Positions 26,668-35,171 of a stretch of 64,000 bases of DNA are shown here, piece after piece. The stretch lies in NCBI RefSeq assembly GCF_031127815.1, contig NZ_JARXHY010000001.1, forward strand, positions 434,001 to 498,000. The letters run 5' to 3'. The notes beneath the pieces were generated by a model. The model was not told the DNA's origin. It worked only from the letters and a program-made list of their open reading frames with translations, and did no database searches. The number at the start of each line of letters is the position of its first letter. Positions within the stretch are counted from its first letter, which is position 1. A program made the position numbers and the translations under genes. Origin of the DNA: Pelagicoccus sp. SDUM812003. GTDB lineage: Bacteria; Verrucomicrobiota; Verrucomicrobiia; Opitutales; Opitutaceae.

Positions 26668-28695
26668 TCACCAGGTCAGCGAGTAGGATAGGGTGAGCTC
26701 CTGGTCGCGATTCGGTATCTGTCCAGGCACTACAGTCAATGGAGGCGTGCGGTAGTCTTTGTCGAAGAGATTGTTCACTCGTAGACGGAGCGTTTGATGA
26801 TCGCCGATCTGGTACTGGACCTTAGCGTGGGCTAGCCAGTAGTCCGGCAGCGTGGTTCGCGCTTCGGGCCCGCTGGAGAGGGCTTGCCGTTCTCCGTTGT
26901 AGACCGTCCCGAAACTAAGGCTCCAGTCGCCGATATTTCGATACAGGAGCAAGGAGCCGGTGGTGGAGGCTTCGCGAAAGAATTCGTCGGGCTTGTCGAG
27001 CAGACGGCCCAGGCTGGCTCGGATTCGCCAGTTTTTGGTGGGATGATAGATGAGCTCCGCCTCGAGTCCCTTGCTGGTGACGCTGTCGGAGTTGGTGAAG
27101 AGGATGGTGTCGCCCTGCACGACCTGACGGATCGAGTCGCGAAACGAATTCTGGTAGAGCGTTGCCGCGGCGTAGACGGTTTTGGTATGGGCGCCTGCGA
27201 CGATCTCGAAGGTCTGGACGGATTCCGCTTTCAGGTCGGGGTTCCCCGACACTACATTGTCCGGTCGGAGAAAGCGCTCGGTGAAGTTGGATGCTCGAAA
27301 GGCTTCCCCGTAGATCGCTTTGACGAAGGTTTGGGAGGCGAAGTTTCGCACGTACGCGATGCGGGGGCTGAATTTGCTCCCGGAGCGGGAGAAGTCGTCG
27401 TAGCGAAAGCCGAGGGTCAGTTCGGAATCGTCGTCGATCAAGCATTGGTATTGGGCGAAAAGGCCAGCCAGCGCTTCGTCGTGGGCGGAGAAGAGCTTGT
27501 AGGAGTGCAGGTTTTCGGGCTGGTAGCGGAAGGGAAAGGTGAATCGGTTGTAGTTGGAGTAGGCCTCGTCCTTGACGATGTCGAGGTAGCTCACGTCGAG
27601 GCCGAGGGTAAGGATGTCGTCGTTGGCGAAGGCGGTCTCCGAGCGGACGGAGAGGTTGATTTCGCGTTCCTCGGTTTCGCCCAATCCGACGTTTGGCGCG
27701 TCGCTGGGAGGAACGCTGATATCCCGGAAGGCGCCCGGGGCGGTGGCTTGGAGTTTCCTGAGATTGTAGAAGTCCCTCAGATTGCCTTGAATGACGATTC
27801 GCGTGTCGTGACCCATCTCGAAGGAATGGAGGGCGGACAGCTGGGTGTTGATGCGTTTGGATTTGTTGTGGGCGTTGGACAGGCGGTCGCGGGCGTAGAA
27901 GCCCGTGTTTTTGCGCTCGCTATGGAAAAAGGTGATCTGGCTGTTTTCGCTGTCGAGACCGAGCCGTATGTCTGCGAGCCGAAAGGGGTCGCTGGTTTCC
28001 ACCATCTCGGGGCTGAAGGTGTCCTGAACGAGGTAGTTCTGCCCGTTCTCGTCGATGTGGTAGTTGGCCTGGATCGAGAGGTTGAGGTCGGCGGTCAGCG
28101 CGTGAGCCCCTTGGACGTGCGCAGCGTATTGGCCGTGCTCGCCTAGCGATAGGGTGAGGCGGTTCGCGTCCCTGATGGTCTTGATGTTGATGACCCCGGT
28201 GAAGGCGTTGGTTCCGTAGATGGAGGAGGTGGGGCCGCGAACGATTTCGATCGAATCGATTCCTTCGATCGAGAACCGTGGCAAAGGCGAGCTGGCAGTG
28301 CTGCGGTTGACGACGTTTTGCCCGTCGATGAGCAGGAGGATTTCTCGAGAGTCCGCGCCCAGCTTTCGTCCGCGGCTGGAGTAGGACAAGCTCATCGGCA
28401 GGTTTCCTTGGCGATAGCTTTGATAGCCGGGCGCGAAGGCCAGCAGCTCTTCGAGCGTGGAAACGGGGAGCTGGCTGATCTCCTGGCGTGTGAAGAGGGT
28501 GGTCGAGGCTGGCGCCGTGTTGAGCGTCTTGTCGGTGAGCGTCGCTCCGGTGATCTTGACCTCAAGCAGTTCCTCCAGGCTGAGGTCGAAGAGGTCCTGG
28601 GCCGCCGCCGTAGCCGTCAAAGCCCACAGGAAGCTTGCTGCGAGAGCGCCTTTGAGAAGACGAGATGAGCGGGCGGCGTTTCGACAGGGAGACAT
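26668..28695 (-). CDS. TonB-dependent outer membrane receptor
   Basis: 675 residues from the ATG at 28695 (a GTG six codons upstream is possible). Signal peptide ending TATAAAQ, then a plug domain (SVEELL-type opening DLSLEELLEVKITGATL, ILLLIDGQNVVNRSTA, IEIVRGPTSSIYGTNAFTGVINI) and a ~500-residue beta-barrel ending in aromatic LSYSLTW. No carboxypeptidase-like N-terminal domain, so it is not a classical SusC. It lies 105 bases downstream of the GH43 gene on the same strand, suggesting uptake of oligosaccharide or of a cofactor. Substrate is undetermined. Confidence 0.92.
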   Translation of the reverse strand: MSPCRNAARSSRLLKGALAASFLWALTATAAAQDLFDLSLEELLEVKITGATLTDKTLNTAPASTTLFTRQEISQLPVSTLEELLAFAPGYQSYRQGNLPMSLSYSSRGRKLGADSREILLLIDGQNVVNRSTASSPLPRFSIEGIDSIEIVRGPTSSIYGTNAFTGVINIKTIRDANRLTLSLGEHGQYAAHVQGAHALTADLNLSIQANYHIDENGQNYLVQDTFSPEMVETSDPFRLADIRLGLDSENSQITFFHSERKNTGFYARDRLSNAHNKSKRINTQLSALHSFEMGHDTRIVIQGNLRDFYNLRKLQATAPGAFRDISVPPSDAPNVGLGETEEREINLSVRSETAFANDDILTLGLDVSYLDIVKDEAYSNYNRFTFPFRYQPENLHSYKLFSAHDEALAGLFAQYQCLIDDDSELTLGFRYDDFSRSGSKFSPRIAYVRNFASQTFVKAIYGEAFRASNFTERFLRPDNVVSGNPDLKAESVQTFEIVAGAHTKTVYAAATLYQNSFRDSIRQVVQGDTILFTNSDSVTSKGLEAELIYHPTKNWRIRASLGRLLDKPDEFFREASTTGSLLLYRNIGDWSLSFGTVYNGERQALSSGPEARTTLPDYWLAHAKVQYQIGDHQTLRLRVNNLFDKDYRTPPLTVVPGQIPNRDQELTLSYSLTW

Positions 28696-28800
28696 GTGAG
28701 GACAGGCGGACACTCAAGAATAGCCGGTGTTCGAAATGGCGCAAGCTGACGCAGGCTTATCCCTGATTGGGCCACGCTCATCGTCGCGCCTGGACTCATG

Positions 28801-30414
28801 TCATTCGATGCGGAAGTAGTCGTAGTTCGCCTGACCGTAGGCTCCGACCTGCGAAGGCTTGAGAGAAACCAGCCCCACTTTTGCTCCGATCCACCGCCCT
28901 TCCACGGCTTGGAACGGCGCCCCGATGTCGACAAAGGTTTCGCCGTCTTCGCTGTAGCGAAACTGGCAGAGACCGCCGGGCATCATCTCGACCTGGAGGA
29001 ACGCCCGGGCCGAGACGAGCGGGGCCGAGGCGTCGCGCGTTTCCGGGTTTTGTCTGCGGGCGTCTTCGCAGGTGGAGTAGACCAGTTGGAAGGCGTCGCC
29101 ATCTCGCTCCACAGCCAGAAGAGCGTAGTCCATGCCCATCATGACGAGCCCGGAACGTTCTCCGTCCAGCAGTCCGGAGGCGTCGATCTTGGCGGTGGCG
29201 GTGAAGGCCGGCGCCGGGAGCTTTTGCAGGAGCAGGTGCGGCGCGTTCCAGAGATTGGCGGGAAGCGCGGGGATCCACTGCGAGCGCAGCGAGAGGGAGC
29301 CGGGCTCATCCGATAGGGACCACCAGTGGCGTCGCCAGTTGGCGTGCCATTGCCAAGCGAGGGACAGCTCTTGCTCATCGAACTCGTCGCCCACTTGAGG
29401 TTGGGTCGGAGCTGAGGCGGTTGGCGTGGATGGTTTTGCGTGGCGGGCGATGGGCTGTCCGTTTCCGTCGCCATCTGGATCCTCGCCCATGACCGGCCAG
29501 TCGTCCACCCAGTGAACCGGTTGGAGATGAACGATGCGTCCGTACGGCTGCACCTCCTGGAAGTGGACGAACCAGCCCTCGCCGTTGTCCAGTTCCACGT
29601 AGCCGCCCTGATGGGGACCGTTGATCTCGGTTTCGCCGGTGGAGAGCGCGATGCGGTCCTCGTAGGGACCAAACACGTTTTTGGATCTGAGCACCACCTG
29701 CCAACCCGTGGCGACGCCGCCTCCCGGAGCGAAGATGTAGTAGTAGCCGTTTCGCTTGTAGAACTTCGGTCCTTCGAGGGTCGGATGGATGCCGTGGCCG
29801 TTGAAGACGATCTTGCGATTTCGAATGACCTCATCGCCTTCGGGAGTCATCTCCTGCACCTGCAGCACGTCCCCTAGGCCGGCTCGAGAATTCGCGAAGG
29901 CGTGCACCAGATAGACCCGCCCGTCGTCGTCCCAGAGCGGGCAGGCGTCGATGTTTCCGCGGGCGTCTTTGACCAGAATCGGAGCGCTCCATTCGCCGCG
30001 CGGGTCGGTGGCGGAGACGCGGAAGATGCCGCGATCGGGATCTCCCCAGTAGATGTGGAAAACGCCCTCGTGGTAGCGAAACGACGGGGCCCAGACGCCA
30101 TTTCCGTGCTGAGGAACGTCGAAGTAGGCGTCGGGGAAGCGCGGGATGGCGTAGTTGACCAGCTCCCAGTTCACCAGGTCCTTGGAATGGAGGATCGGCA
30201 AGCCCGGCACGCAGTTGAAGGAGGAGGCCGTCATGTAGAAGTCCTCGCCGACCTTGACCACGTCCGGATCGGAATAGTCGGCGTAGATGACGGGGTTCCG
30301 GTAGGTGCCGTCTCCCAGATCAGGCTGCCAGGGCGCGGCCGTGGCGAGGCCGACCAGCAGGGCCGCGGCGAAAAGGGGGCAGGCGAGGAAGCAAGAGCGG
30401 GGTCGAGGCGTCAT
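28801..30414 (-). CDS. GH43 family glycoside hydrolase (xylosidase/arabinofuranosidase type)
   Basis: 537 residues from the ATG at 30414. Signal peptide (CFLACPLFAAALLVGLATA), then a five-bladed GH43 propeller: catalytic base Asp in YADYSDPD (~49), the pKa-modulating Asp in DACPLWDDDG, and the acid Glu in TLEGPKFYKR. From ~residue 340 a concanavalin-A-like C-terminal domain follows (WQWHANWRRHWWSL ...), the accessory domain of beta-xylosidase-like GH43 enzymes. Exported. Forms a same-strand group with the TonB receptor downstream, suggesting degradation of plant or algal xylan/arabinan. Confidence 0.9.
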   Translation of the reverse strand: MTPRPRSCFLACPLFAAALLVGLATAAPWQPDLGDGTYRNPVIYADYSDPDVVKVGEDFYMTASSFNCVPGLPILHSKDLVNWELVNYAIPRFPDAYFDVPQHGNGVWAPSFRYHEGVFHIYWGDPDRGIFRVSATDPRGEWSAPILVKDARGNIDACPLWDDDGRVYLVHAFANSRAGLGDVLQVQEMTPEGDEVIRNRKIVFNGHGIHPTLEGPKFYKRNGYYYIFAPGGGVATGWQVVLRSKNVFGPYEDRIALSTGETEINGPHQGGYVELDNGEGWFVHFQEVQPYGRIVHLQPVHWVDDWPVMGEDPDGDGNGQPIARHAKPSTPTASAPTQPQVGDEFDEQELSLAWQWHANWRRHWWSLSDEPGSLSLRSQWIPALPANLWNAPHLLLQKLPAPAFTATAKIDASGLLDGERSGLVMMGMDYALLAVERDGDAFQLVYSTCEDARRQNPETRDASAPLVSARAFLQVEMMPGGLCQFRYSEDGETFVDIGAPFQAVEGRWIGAKVGLVSLKPSQVGAYGQANYDYFRIE

Positions 30415-30511
30415 GGACGAAATGAGAAACGCTAACACGTGTAAGGTAAAGCCTAAAGGAAAGCCTCGCCCGCAGGGGACGAGGCTTCGTGAAAGCGTTG
30501 GGATGGTTTGG

Positions 30512-30967
30512 CTACTGGCGCAGCTTGGCGTTGACGATGACCTCCTTGAAGGCCGGTGCCAACGTTTTCATGACCGGGCAGGTGTGAGCGGTTTCCTCCA
30601 CCGCCTCGGAGAACGCCTTTTCGTCGCTGGCAGGCACGATGCCCTCCGCGTCGATGGTCAGTTTGGACATGGAAATGCCGTCGTCGATCTCCGTGTCGAG
30701 CGAGGCGGTGACCACGAGCTGGCTGGGCACGGTTTCGGCTTCGGTCAACTGCTTGCTCAAGGCCATGCTGAAACAGGAGGCGGCGGCGGCGGCGAGCAGT
30801 TCCTCCGGGTTGGTTTGGCCGGGACCCTCTTCTCCCATACGGTTCTTCAGTGAAAACCGGGACTTTTGCAGGGTTCCGCTTTCGGTTGAGAGCTCGCCGT
30901 AGCCGTTCTTGAAGTCGCCCTTCCAGGAGGCGTCCGATTTGCGTGTTACGATGGTGGTTGTGCTCAT
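30512..30967 (-). CDS. OsmC/Ohr family peroxiredoxin-like protein
   Basis: 151 residues from the ATG at 30967 (MSTTTIVTRK); the preceding open frame is unconserved. The two reactive cysteines are in AAAASCFSMAL and AHTCPV, the pattern of OsmC-type thiol peroxidases reducing organic hydroperoxides. The GEEGPGQTNPEELLAA motif is typical of OsmC rather than Ohr. A palindrome at 31058 may control it. Confidence 0.92.
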   Translation of the reverse strand: MSTTTIVTRKSDASWKGDFKNGYGELSTESGTLQKSRFSLKNRMGEEGPGQTNPEELLAAAAASCFSMALSKQLTEAETVPSQLVVTASLDTEIDDGISMSKLTIDAEGIVPASDEKAFSEAVEETAHTCPVMKTLAPAFKEVIVNAKLRQ

Positions 30968-31057
30968 GTTTTGTTTCGGTTGGAGTTCGGTGTTTGCCAG
31001 GAAAGGCCCGCCGTCCGCATCCGCCTCGTTCGAGAATATTGCGCGATGCATGGTGCC

Positions 31058-31076
31058 TCACTGCGCGGCGCAGTGA
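31058..31076. promoter_or_regulatory. Candidate operator, 19-bp palindrome
   Basis: TCACTGCGCGGCGCAGTGA is a perfect inverted repeat around one central G, about 90 bases upstream of the OsmC gene and downstream of the aminotransferase stop. With a one-base centre it cannot form a simple hairpin without losing pairs, and no T-run follows, so a dimeric regulator site is more likely than a terminator. Confidence 0.4.
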
Positions 31077-31152
31077 AGATCGACGAGATCCCTTGTTGTG
31101 GGGTGAGGTGCAGGATACGCGCCGCCGAGGGCGTGCGGAGCTCGCCTACCGA

Positions 31153-32328
31153 CTACTTGGCACGGGCGAGCCAGTCCTTGTCGGCTAGTCGGAGGAGTCG
31201 CTCGCCTGCGGCGCGCAGCGTTTCCTCCTTCTTCGCGAAATGGAAGCGGATGAAGCGGCGCTCGGGCTCTCGGAAGAAACTGGAGCCCGGCACGCCGGCC
31301 ACCCCGATCTTCCTGACCAACCACTCCGCGGCTTCGGTATCGGTTGCGAAGCCAAGCGAAGAGATGTCGAGCATGACGTAGTACGCGCCTTGAGGTTCGG
31401 TGAACGGTAGGCCGGTACGGCGTAGGTAGTCTATGAATACATCGCGCTTGCGCGTGTAGAGGGCCTGGAGCTCGGCATAGTAGGACTCGGGAAGCTCGAG
31501 TCCGGCCACGGCGGCTTCCTGCAGCGGGGCGGCGGCGCCCACAGTGAGAAAGTCGTGCACCTTTCGGGCTTGGGCGATGACTTCGGCGGAAGCGAGCACG
31601 TAGCCAAGTCGCCAGCCGGTGATGGAGTAGGTCTTGGAGAGCGAGTTGCAGGTGATCACCCGTCGAAACGCTCCTGGAAGGGCCGCCGCATAGGTGTGCG
31701 TATGCGGGGCGTAGACGATGTGCTCGTATGGTTCGTCGGTGATGACCCAGGCGTCGGCCTGTTCCGCAAGGGCGAGGATTTCCGCGAGTTCCTCGCGGGT
31801 GAAGACTTTTCCAGTCGGGTTGGAAGGGTTGCACACGATGATGGCCTTGGGCTTTAGCTCGAAGGCTTTGCGCAGCTCCTCCCTGTCGTATCCAAAATCT
31901 GGAGCGTGCAGCGGCACGTAGATGGGCTCCGCTCCGGAAAGAATGGCATCCGCTGCGTAGTTTTCGTAAAACGGCGAGAAGACGATGACCTTGTCGCCCG
32001 GATTGCAGGCGGTCATCATGGCGACCATCATGGCTTCGGTGCTTCCGCAGGTGACGACGAGGTGCTGGTCGGGATCGACGGCAAGCCCGGTGTCGCGAGA
32101 GATCTTCTTCGCCAGGGCTTGACGGAAGCGGGGAGCTCCCCAGGTGACCGCGTATTGGTGGTGCGGGCCGCGGGTCGCCGTTTCCAAGGCCGCGAGCAGT
32201 TCCTCGGGCGGATCGAAATCGGGAAACCCTTGGGCTAGGTTGATGGCGTCGTGCCGATTGGCTAGGCGGGTCATGCCGCGGATCACGGATTCGGTGAACT
32301 GGGCGAGGCGGTTGGCGGGAGATGGCAT
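31153..32328 (-). CDS. PLP-dependent class I/II aminotransferase
   Basis: 391 residues from the ATG at 32328 (MPSPANRLAQF); 50 upstream codons are open but unconserved. Fold-type I aminotransferase: INLAQGFPDFDPP at the N-terminus, CNPSNPTGK (Asn170), DEPYEHIVY (Asp198, Tyr201) and the Schiff-base Lys232 in SLSKTYSITGWRLGY. Sequence style resembles methionine/kynurenine aminotransferases (YbdL/KAT group). Substrate not determined. It is upstream of OsmC on the same strand but 185 bases away. Confidence 0.9.
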   Translation of the reverse strand: MPSPANRLAQFTESVIRGMTRLANRHDAINLAQGFPDFDPPEELLAALETATRGPHHQYAVTWGAPRFRQALAKKISRDTGLAVDPDQHLVVTCGSTEAMMVAMMTACNPGDKVIVFSPFYENYAADAILSGAEPIYVPLHAPDFGYDREELRKAFELKPKAIIVCNPSNPTGKVFTREELAEILALAEQADAWVITDEPYEHIVYAPHTHTYAAALPGAFRRVITCNSLSKTYSITGWRLGYVLASAEVIAQARKVHDFLTVGAAAPLQEAAVAGLELPESYYAELQALYTRKRDVFIDYLRRTGLPFTEPQGAYYVMLDISSLGFATDTEAAEWLVRKIGVAGVPGSSFFREPERRFIRFHFAKKEETLRAAGERLLRLADKDWLARAK

Positions 32329-32492
32329 AGGTGTGAAAGAGCAGCAGTTCTCTCTTGCCCTGTTAAGCCAATTATTCCTCTCAGCTGCCGTATGGGCAGG
32401 CCGATCGACCGTTCGCCGAAAAACGGCTGAGAAAGAGCGCGCCTTGGGCGAGTCTCGGTCCCCAACGCAACGAAACACCTAGGACTACAGCT

Positions 32493-32684
32493 ATGAAAAC
32501 GAAGAAACTCACCCCGTTGACCATGAGCATCGCTCTGAGCGCGAACCTTAGCCTCATGGCGATTTTCCACGCCCTCGGCTTCTGTATCGACTTCGCCGTG
32601 GCTTGTACGGTGATTTGGGTGGCGGCCATGGCTGGCAGCTACCTGCTGGAGAAATTCAGGGAACGCCGGGCAGACCACGCCTGA
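32493..32684 (+). CDS. Small two-helix membrane protein, 63 aa
   Basis: MKTKKLTPLT start with a basic N-terminus, then two hydrophobic segments (MSIALSANLSLMAIFHALGF and AVACTVIWVAAMAGSYLL) and a basic C-terminus (KFRERRADH). No family recognised. It is divergent from the aminotransferase, and its last codons form one arm of a strong inverted repeat (32665-32702). Composition and topology support a real gene, without any function. Confidence 0.5.
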   Translation: MKTKKLTPLTMSIALSANLSLMAIFHALGFCIDFAVACTVIWVAAMAGSYLLEKFRERRADHA

Positions 32685-32702
32685 TAGAGCAGTCTGCCCG
32701 GC
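32665..32702. terminator. Strong hairpin overlapping the end of the small membrane gene
   Basis: GCCGGGCAGAC (32665-32675) pairs perfectly with GTCTGCCCGGC (32692-32702), an 11-bp stem with a 16-base loop that includes the stop codon. It sits between convergent genes, as a bidirectional terminator would, but no T-run follows on either strand. It may stabilise or end transcripts Rho-independently only weakly. Confidence 0.4.
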
Positions 32703-32727
32703 TCCATTGCGTATTCGGTTTCTTGGG

Positions 32728-33213
32728 TCACGCAAGGGAAGCAGCCAGGGATGAGGCGACTGTGGAAAGGATGCAGGCGCCCGTTCGCAAGTGGTTCCAT
32801 GGAACCCAGCGGCGCAGATAGCGCTGCCAGGTCGACGCGAGAGCGGAGCGGTCCGAACCAGCCGCTGCGAGCTCGTCGTTCAGCGGTACGTTGCAGGCCG
32901 CGGTGATGCCGAACACGCCGAAGATGTAGAGAGCGGCAGCGACCATGCGAACGAACGGAGCGGGCGAGGAAGCTTCTCCGATGATCGATAATCCAACGCT
33001 TAGGAGATGAAGGCCTACCGGACAGACGAAGACGAAGAGGAATGTCGGGTTGAGGATCTTCTCGTTTATGCGCTGCATCGTTAGGGCTCCTTGATGCCCG
33101 GAGAGCGAGCGAAGACTGCCCATGACGGTGTTCGAGAAGATGAATAGGATGCCGGCGCAGATGCCGGTCAAGCATACGGTCAGAGCGAGCGTAATCGTTT
33201 CGAAGGTCTGCAT
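32728..33213 (-). CDS. DUF1772 (anthrone oxygenase-like) membrane protein
   Basis: 161 residues with four hydrophobic segments. Family marks: SGHQGALTMQRIN-type loop, NVPLNDELA and the C-terminal WQRYLRRWVPWNHLRT. DUF1772 relatives include anthrone oxygenases and small membrane proteins often encoded with NAD(P)-binding NmrA-like proteins, as here: the NmrA-like gene ends 14 bases upstream on the same strand. A divergent AraC regulator probably controls the pair. Confidence 0.85.
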   Translation of the reverse strand: MQTFETITLALTVCLTGICAGILFIFSNTVMGSLRSLSGHQGALTMQRINEKILNPTFLFVFVCPVGLHLLSVGLSIIGEASSPAPFVRMVAAALYIFGVFGITAACNVPLNDELAAAGSDRSALASTWQRYLRRWVPWNHLRTGACILSTVASSLAASLA

Positions 33214-33227
33214 TTCGCGAATGGGGT

Positions 33228-34067
33228 TCAGGTTGCGATGTCGATAGGACTCCAGACGCCTGTGGCAGCGGCTTCTTTGGCGAAGTCTCTAAATGACTTC
33301 GGAGGGCGCCCGAGGGCTTGCTGCACGCCGTCGGACAGGTGAGCGTTTCGGCCGTCTAGAATATGAGCGAATAGATAGTCGAGCAGTTGTATCAAAGGTT
33401 CCGGTACGCCGGATTTCGAGAGGGATTCGAGAAATGATTCGTGGGAAACGTTTTTGAACTTGATTTTGTATCCGGTTTCTTCTGACAGAATCTTCGCTAG
33501 ATCGGCGAAGGTGAGGAGCTCCGGTCCGGTGAGCTCGTAGAGGCGGTTGCTGTGAGCGCTTTCGGTGAGGGCGGCGACGGCGGCCTCCGCGATGTCGTCG
33601 GCGTCCACAAACGGCTCTTTCAAGTCGCCCACCGGCAAGGCGAGCGTGCCCAAGCGGACGTAGTCGAGCAGAAAGCTTTCATTGAAGTTCTGATTGAACC
33701 AGCTGCAGCGAAGCACGGTCCAGTCCATGCCGGCGCCCATGACGATTTGCTCGCAGGCCTGGGCTTCGGGCTCGCCGCGTCCGGAGAGCAGCACGATCTT
33801 CTTCACGTTCTGGTGGCGAGCGATCTGGCATAGGCGCTCGATGGCTGGCTTGGCTTGCGGAACCGCGAGGTCGGGACTGTAGGCGACGTAGATTCGTTCG
33901 CAGCCCTGCATGGCGTTTTCCCAGGTCTCCGGGCGATCCCAGTCGAAGGGGATTGCTGCGGAGCGCGAGCCGATCCGCACGGGAATTCCACGCGCTTTGA
34001 GGCCTTCTACAATGCGGCGGCCGGTTTTTCCCGATCCGCCAATGACGAGTGTTGGTGATACGTTCAT
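33228..34067 (-). CDS. NmrA-like NAD(P)-binding protein
   Basis: 279 residues. The N-terminal Rossmann motif VIGGSGKTGRRIVEGL binds NAD(P). FDWDRPETWENAM, VLLSGRG and the WTVLRCSWFNQNF stretch match the NmrA/TMR atypical SDR group, which lack the YxxxK catalytic pair and often act as redox sensors or quinone reductases. Operon with the DUF1772 gene (14-base gap). Shares a 141-bp divergent promoter region with the AraC regulator. Confidence 0.85.
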   Translation of the reverse strand: MNVSPTLVIGGSGKTGRRIVEGLKARGIPVRIGSRSAAIPFDWDRPETWENAMQGCERIYVAYSPDLAVPQAKPAIERLCQIARHQNVKKIVLLSGRGEPEAQACEQIVMGAGMDWTVLRCSWFNQNFNESFLLDYVRLGTLALPVGDLKEPFVDADDIAEAAVAALTESAHSNRLYELTGPELLTFADLAKILSEETGYKIKFKNVSHESFLESLSKSGVPEPLIQLLDYLFAHILDGRNAHLSDGVQQALGRPPKSFRDFAKEAAATGVWSPIDIAT

Positions 34068-34135
34068 TGTTTCGATTTTCTTTGATGGTTTCGTTTTCGA
34101 GAGGAAGCTCTCGGGTTTCGGCTACAGAATAGCTG

Positions 34136-34172
34136 AACGAGGCGGAGCGCTCTATGGCGCTTTTGCCTCGTT
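34136..34172. promoter_or_regulatory. Long inverted repeat in the AraC/NmrA divergent promoter
   Basis: AACGAGGC (34136-34143) pairs with GCCTCGTT (34165-34172), and inside it AGCGC (34146-34150) pairs with GCGCT (34157-34161). The structure ends in TTTT, 35 bases before the AraC start codon. A smaller repeat, CGAGAG-GAAG-CTCTCG (34098-34113), lies in the leader of the NmrA-like gene. Either could be an operator or a leader hairpin. Confidence 0.45.
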
Positions 34173-34208
34173 TTATGCCCGTTCGTCCACCAAGCTCGAT
34201 TTCGTGCC

Positions 34209-35171
34209 ATGACTGAGGTCGCAACCAGCCGCATTCCGCCCCTCGCGTTCGATCCTATCGGCGAGGCGCTGCATGCCTTGCGCATGTCGGGAGCCTTCTA
34301 CTGCCGCTCCGACTTATCCGCTCCGTGGGGCGTGGAGCTGCCCGCGATGCCGGAGCACTTGATGTTTCACGTTCTGACCAAGGGCAACTGCTCTCTCGAG
34401 GTGGACGGAGAGATGGTGCGATTGGCTGAGGGAGACGTCGTTCTGGTGCCGCATGGGACAGGACACACCTTGCGGGGCGAGCCAGAGGACCAAGCGGTTC
34501 CGCTGTTCGAAACCGAGCGTCAGCTGATCACCGATCGATACGAATGGCTCAGCTTGGGCGGTGGAGGCGAAGCGACGCGTATGATCTGCGGCGCGGTGCA
34601 ACTGGGACATCCCGTGGCGAAGCGAATCGTGGATGTATTGCCAAACTGCATACGATGGAAGGCGGCGATGGAGCAGGGCGGTCCGATCTGCAGTTCGATT
34701 TCGCTGCTGATCGCGGAAATGGATGCTTGGGGGGTTGGCGGAGAAACCTTGGTCACCCGATTGTCCGACATCTTGGTGATTCAGATTCTGCGTCACTGGC
34801 TGGAGACGGAGGGTGCGAGCAGCGCGGGCTGGCTTGCGGCCCTGAAGGATGGCCAGGTCGGCAAGGCCTTGCAAGCGATCCACCGGCGCCCCAACGCTAT
34901 GTGGAGCTTAGGCGAGCTGGCGAGCGAAGCAGGCATGTCGCGCTCCGCGTTTGCAGCGCGTTTTCAGGAGCTGATCGGCGAACCTCCCATGCGCTACTTG
35001 AGGGATTGGCGCATGCAAATGGCGTTGGAGCGATTGAGCACGGGCAAGGAGACCATCGCCCAGTTGGCGGAGGATTTTGGATACGAAAGCGAAGCTGCGT
35101 TCAGTCGCGCCTTTAAGCGCGTGATCGGCTCGGCTCCAGGGGCGTTTCGCAAGCGCTCTGTCCGGTCTTAG
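34209..35171 (+). CDS. AraC-family transcriptional regulator with cupin domain
   Basis: 320 residues. The N-terminal cupin (EHLMFHVLTKGNCSLEVDG, RLAEGDVVLVPHGTGHTL) is followed by two helix-turn-helix motifs in the last ~95 residues (WSLGELASEAGMSRSAFAARF and IAQLAEDFGYESEAAFSRAFK). Relatives commonly control an adjacent divergent oxidoreductase. Here the divergent targets would be the NmrA-like and DUF1772 genes. Its stop overlaps the convergent fkp stop by four bases. Confidence 0.92.
   Translation: MTEVATSRIPPLAFDPIGEALHALRMSGAFYCRSDLSAPWGVELPAMPEHLMFHVLTKGNCSLEVDGEMVRLAEGDVVLVPHGTGHTLRGEPEDQAVPLFETERQLITDRYEWLSLGGGGEATRMICGAVQLGHPVAKRIVDVLPNCIRWKAAMEQGGPICSSISLLIAEMDAWGVGGETLVTRLSDILVIQILRHWLETEGASSAGWLAALKDGQVGKALQAIHRRPNAMWSLGELASEAGMSRSAFAARFQELIGEPPMRYLRDWRMQMALERLSTGKETIAQLAEDFGYESEAAFSRAFKRVIGSAPGAFRKRSVRS

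Noticed and set aside
26468-26686. 72-codon plus-strand ORF
   Set aside because: Spans the terminator and the 3' end of the TonB receptor gene; no recognisable features.
26884-28146. 420-codon plus-strand ORF
   Set aside because: Antisense to the TonB receptor, composed of Gly/Val/Glu runs without motifs.
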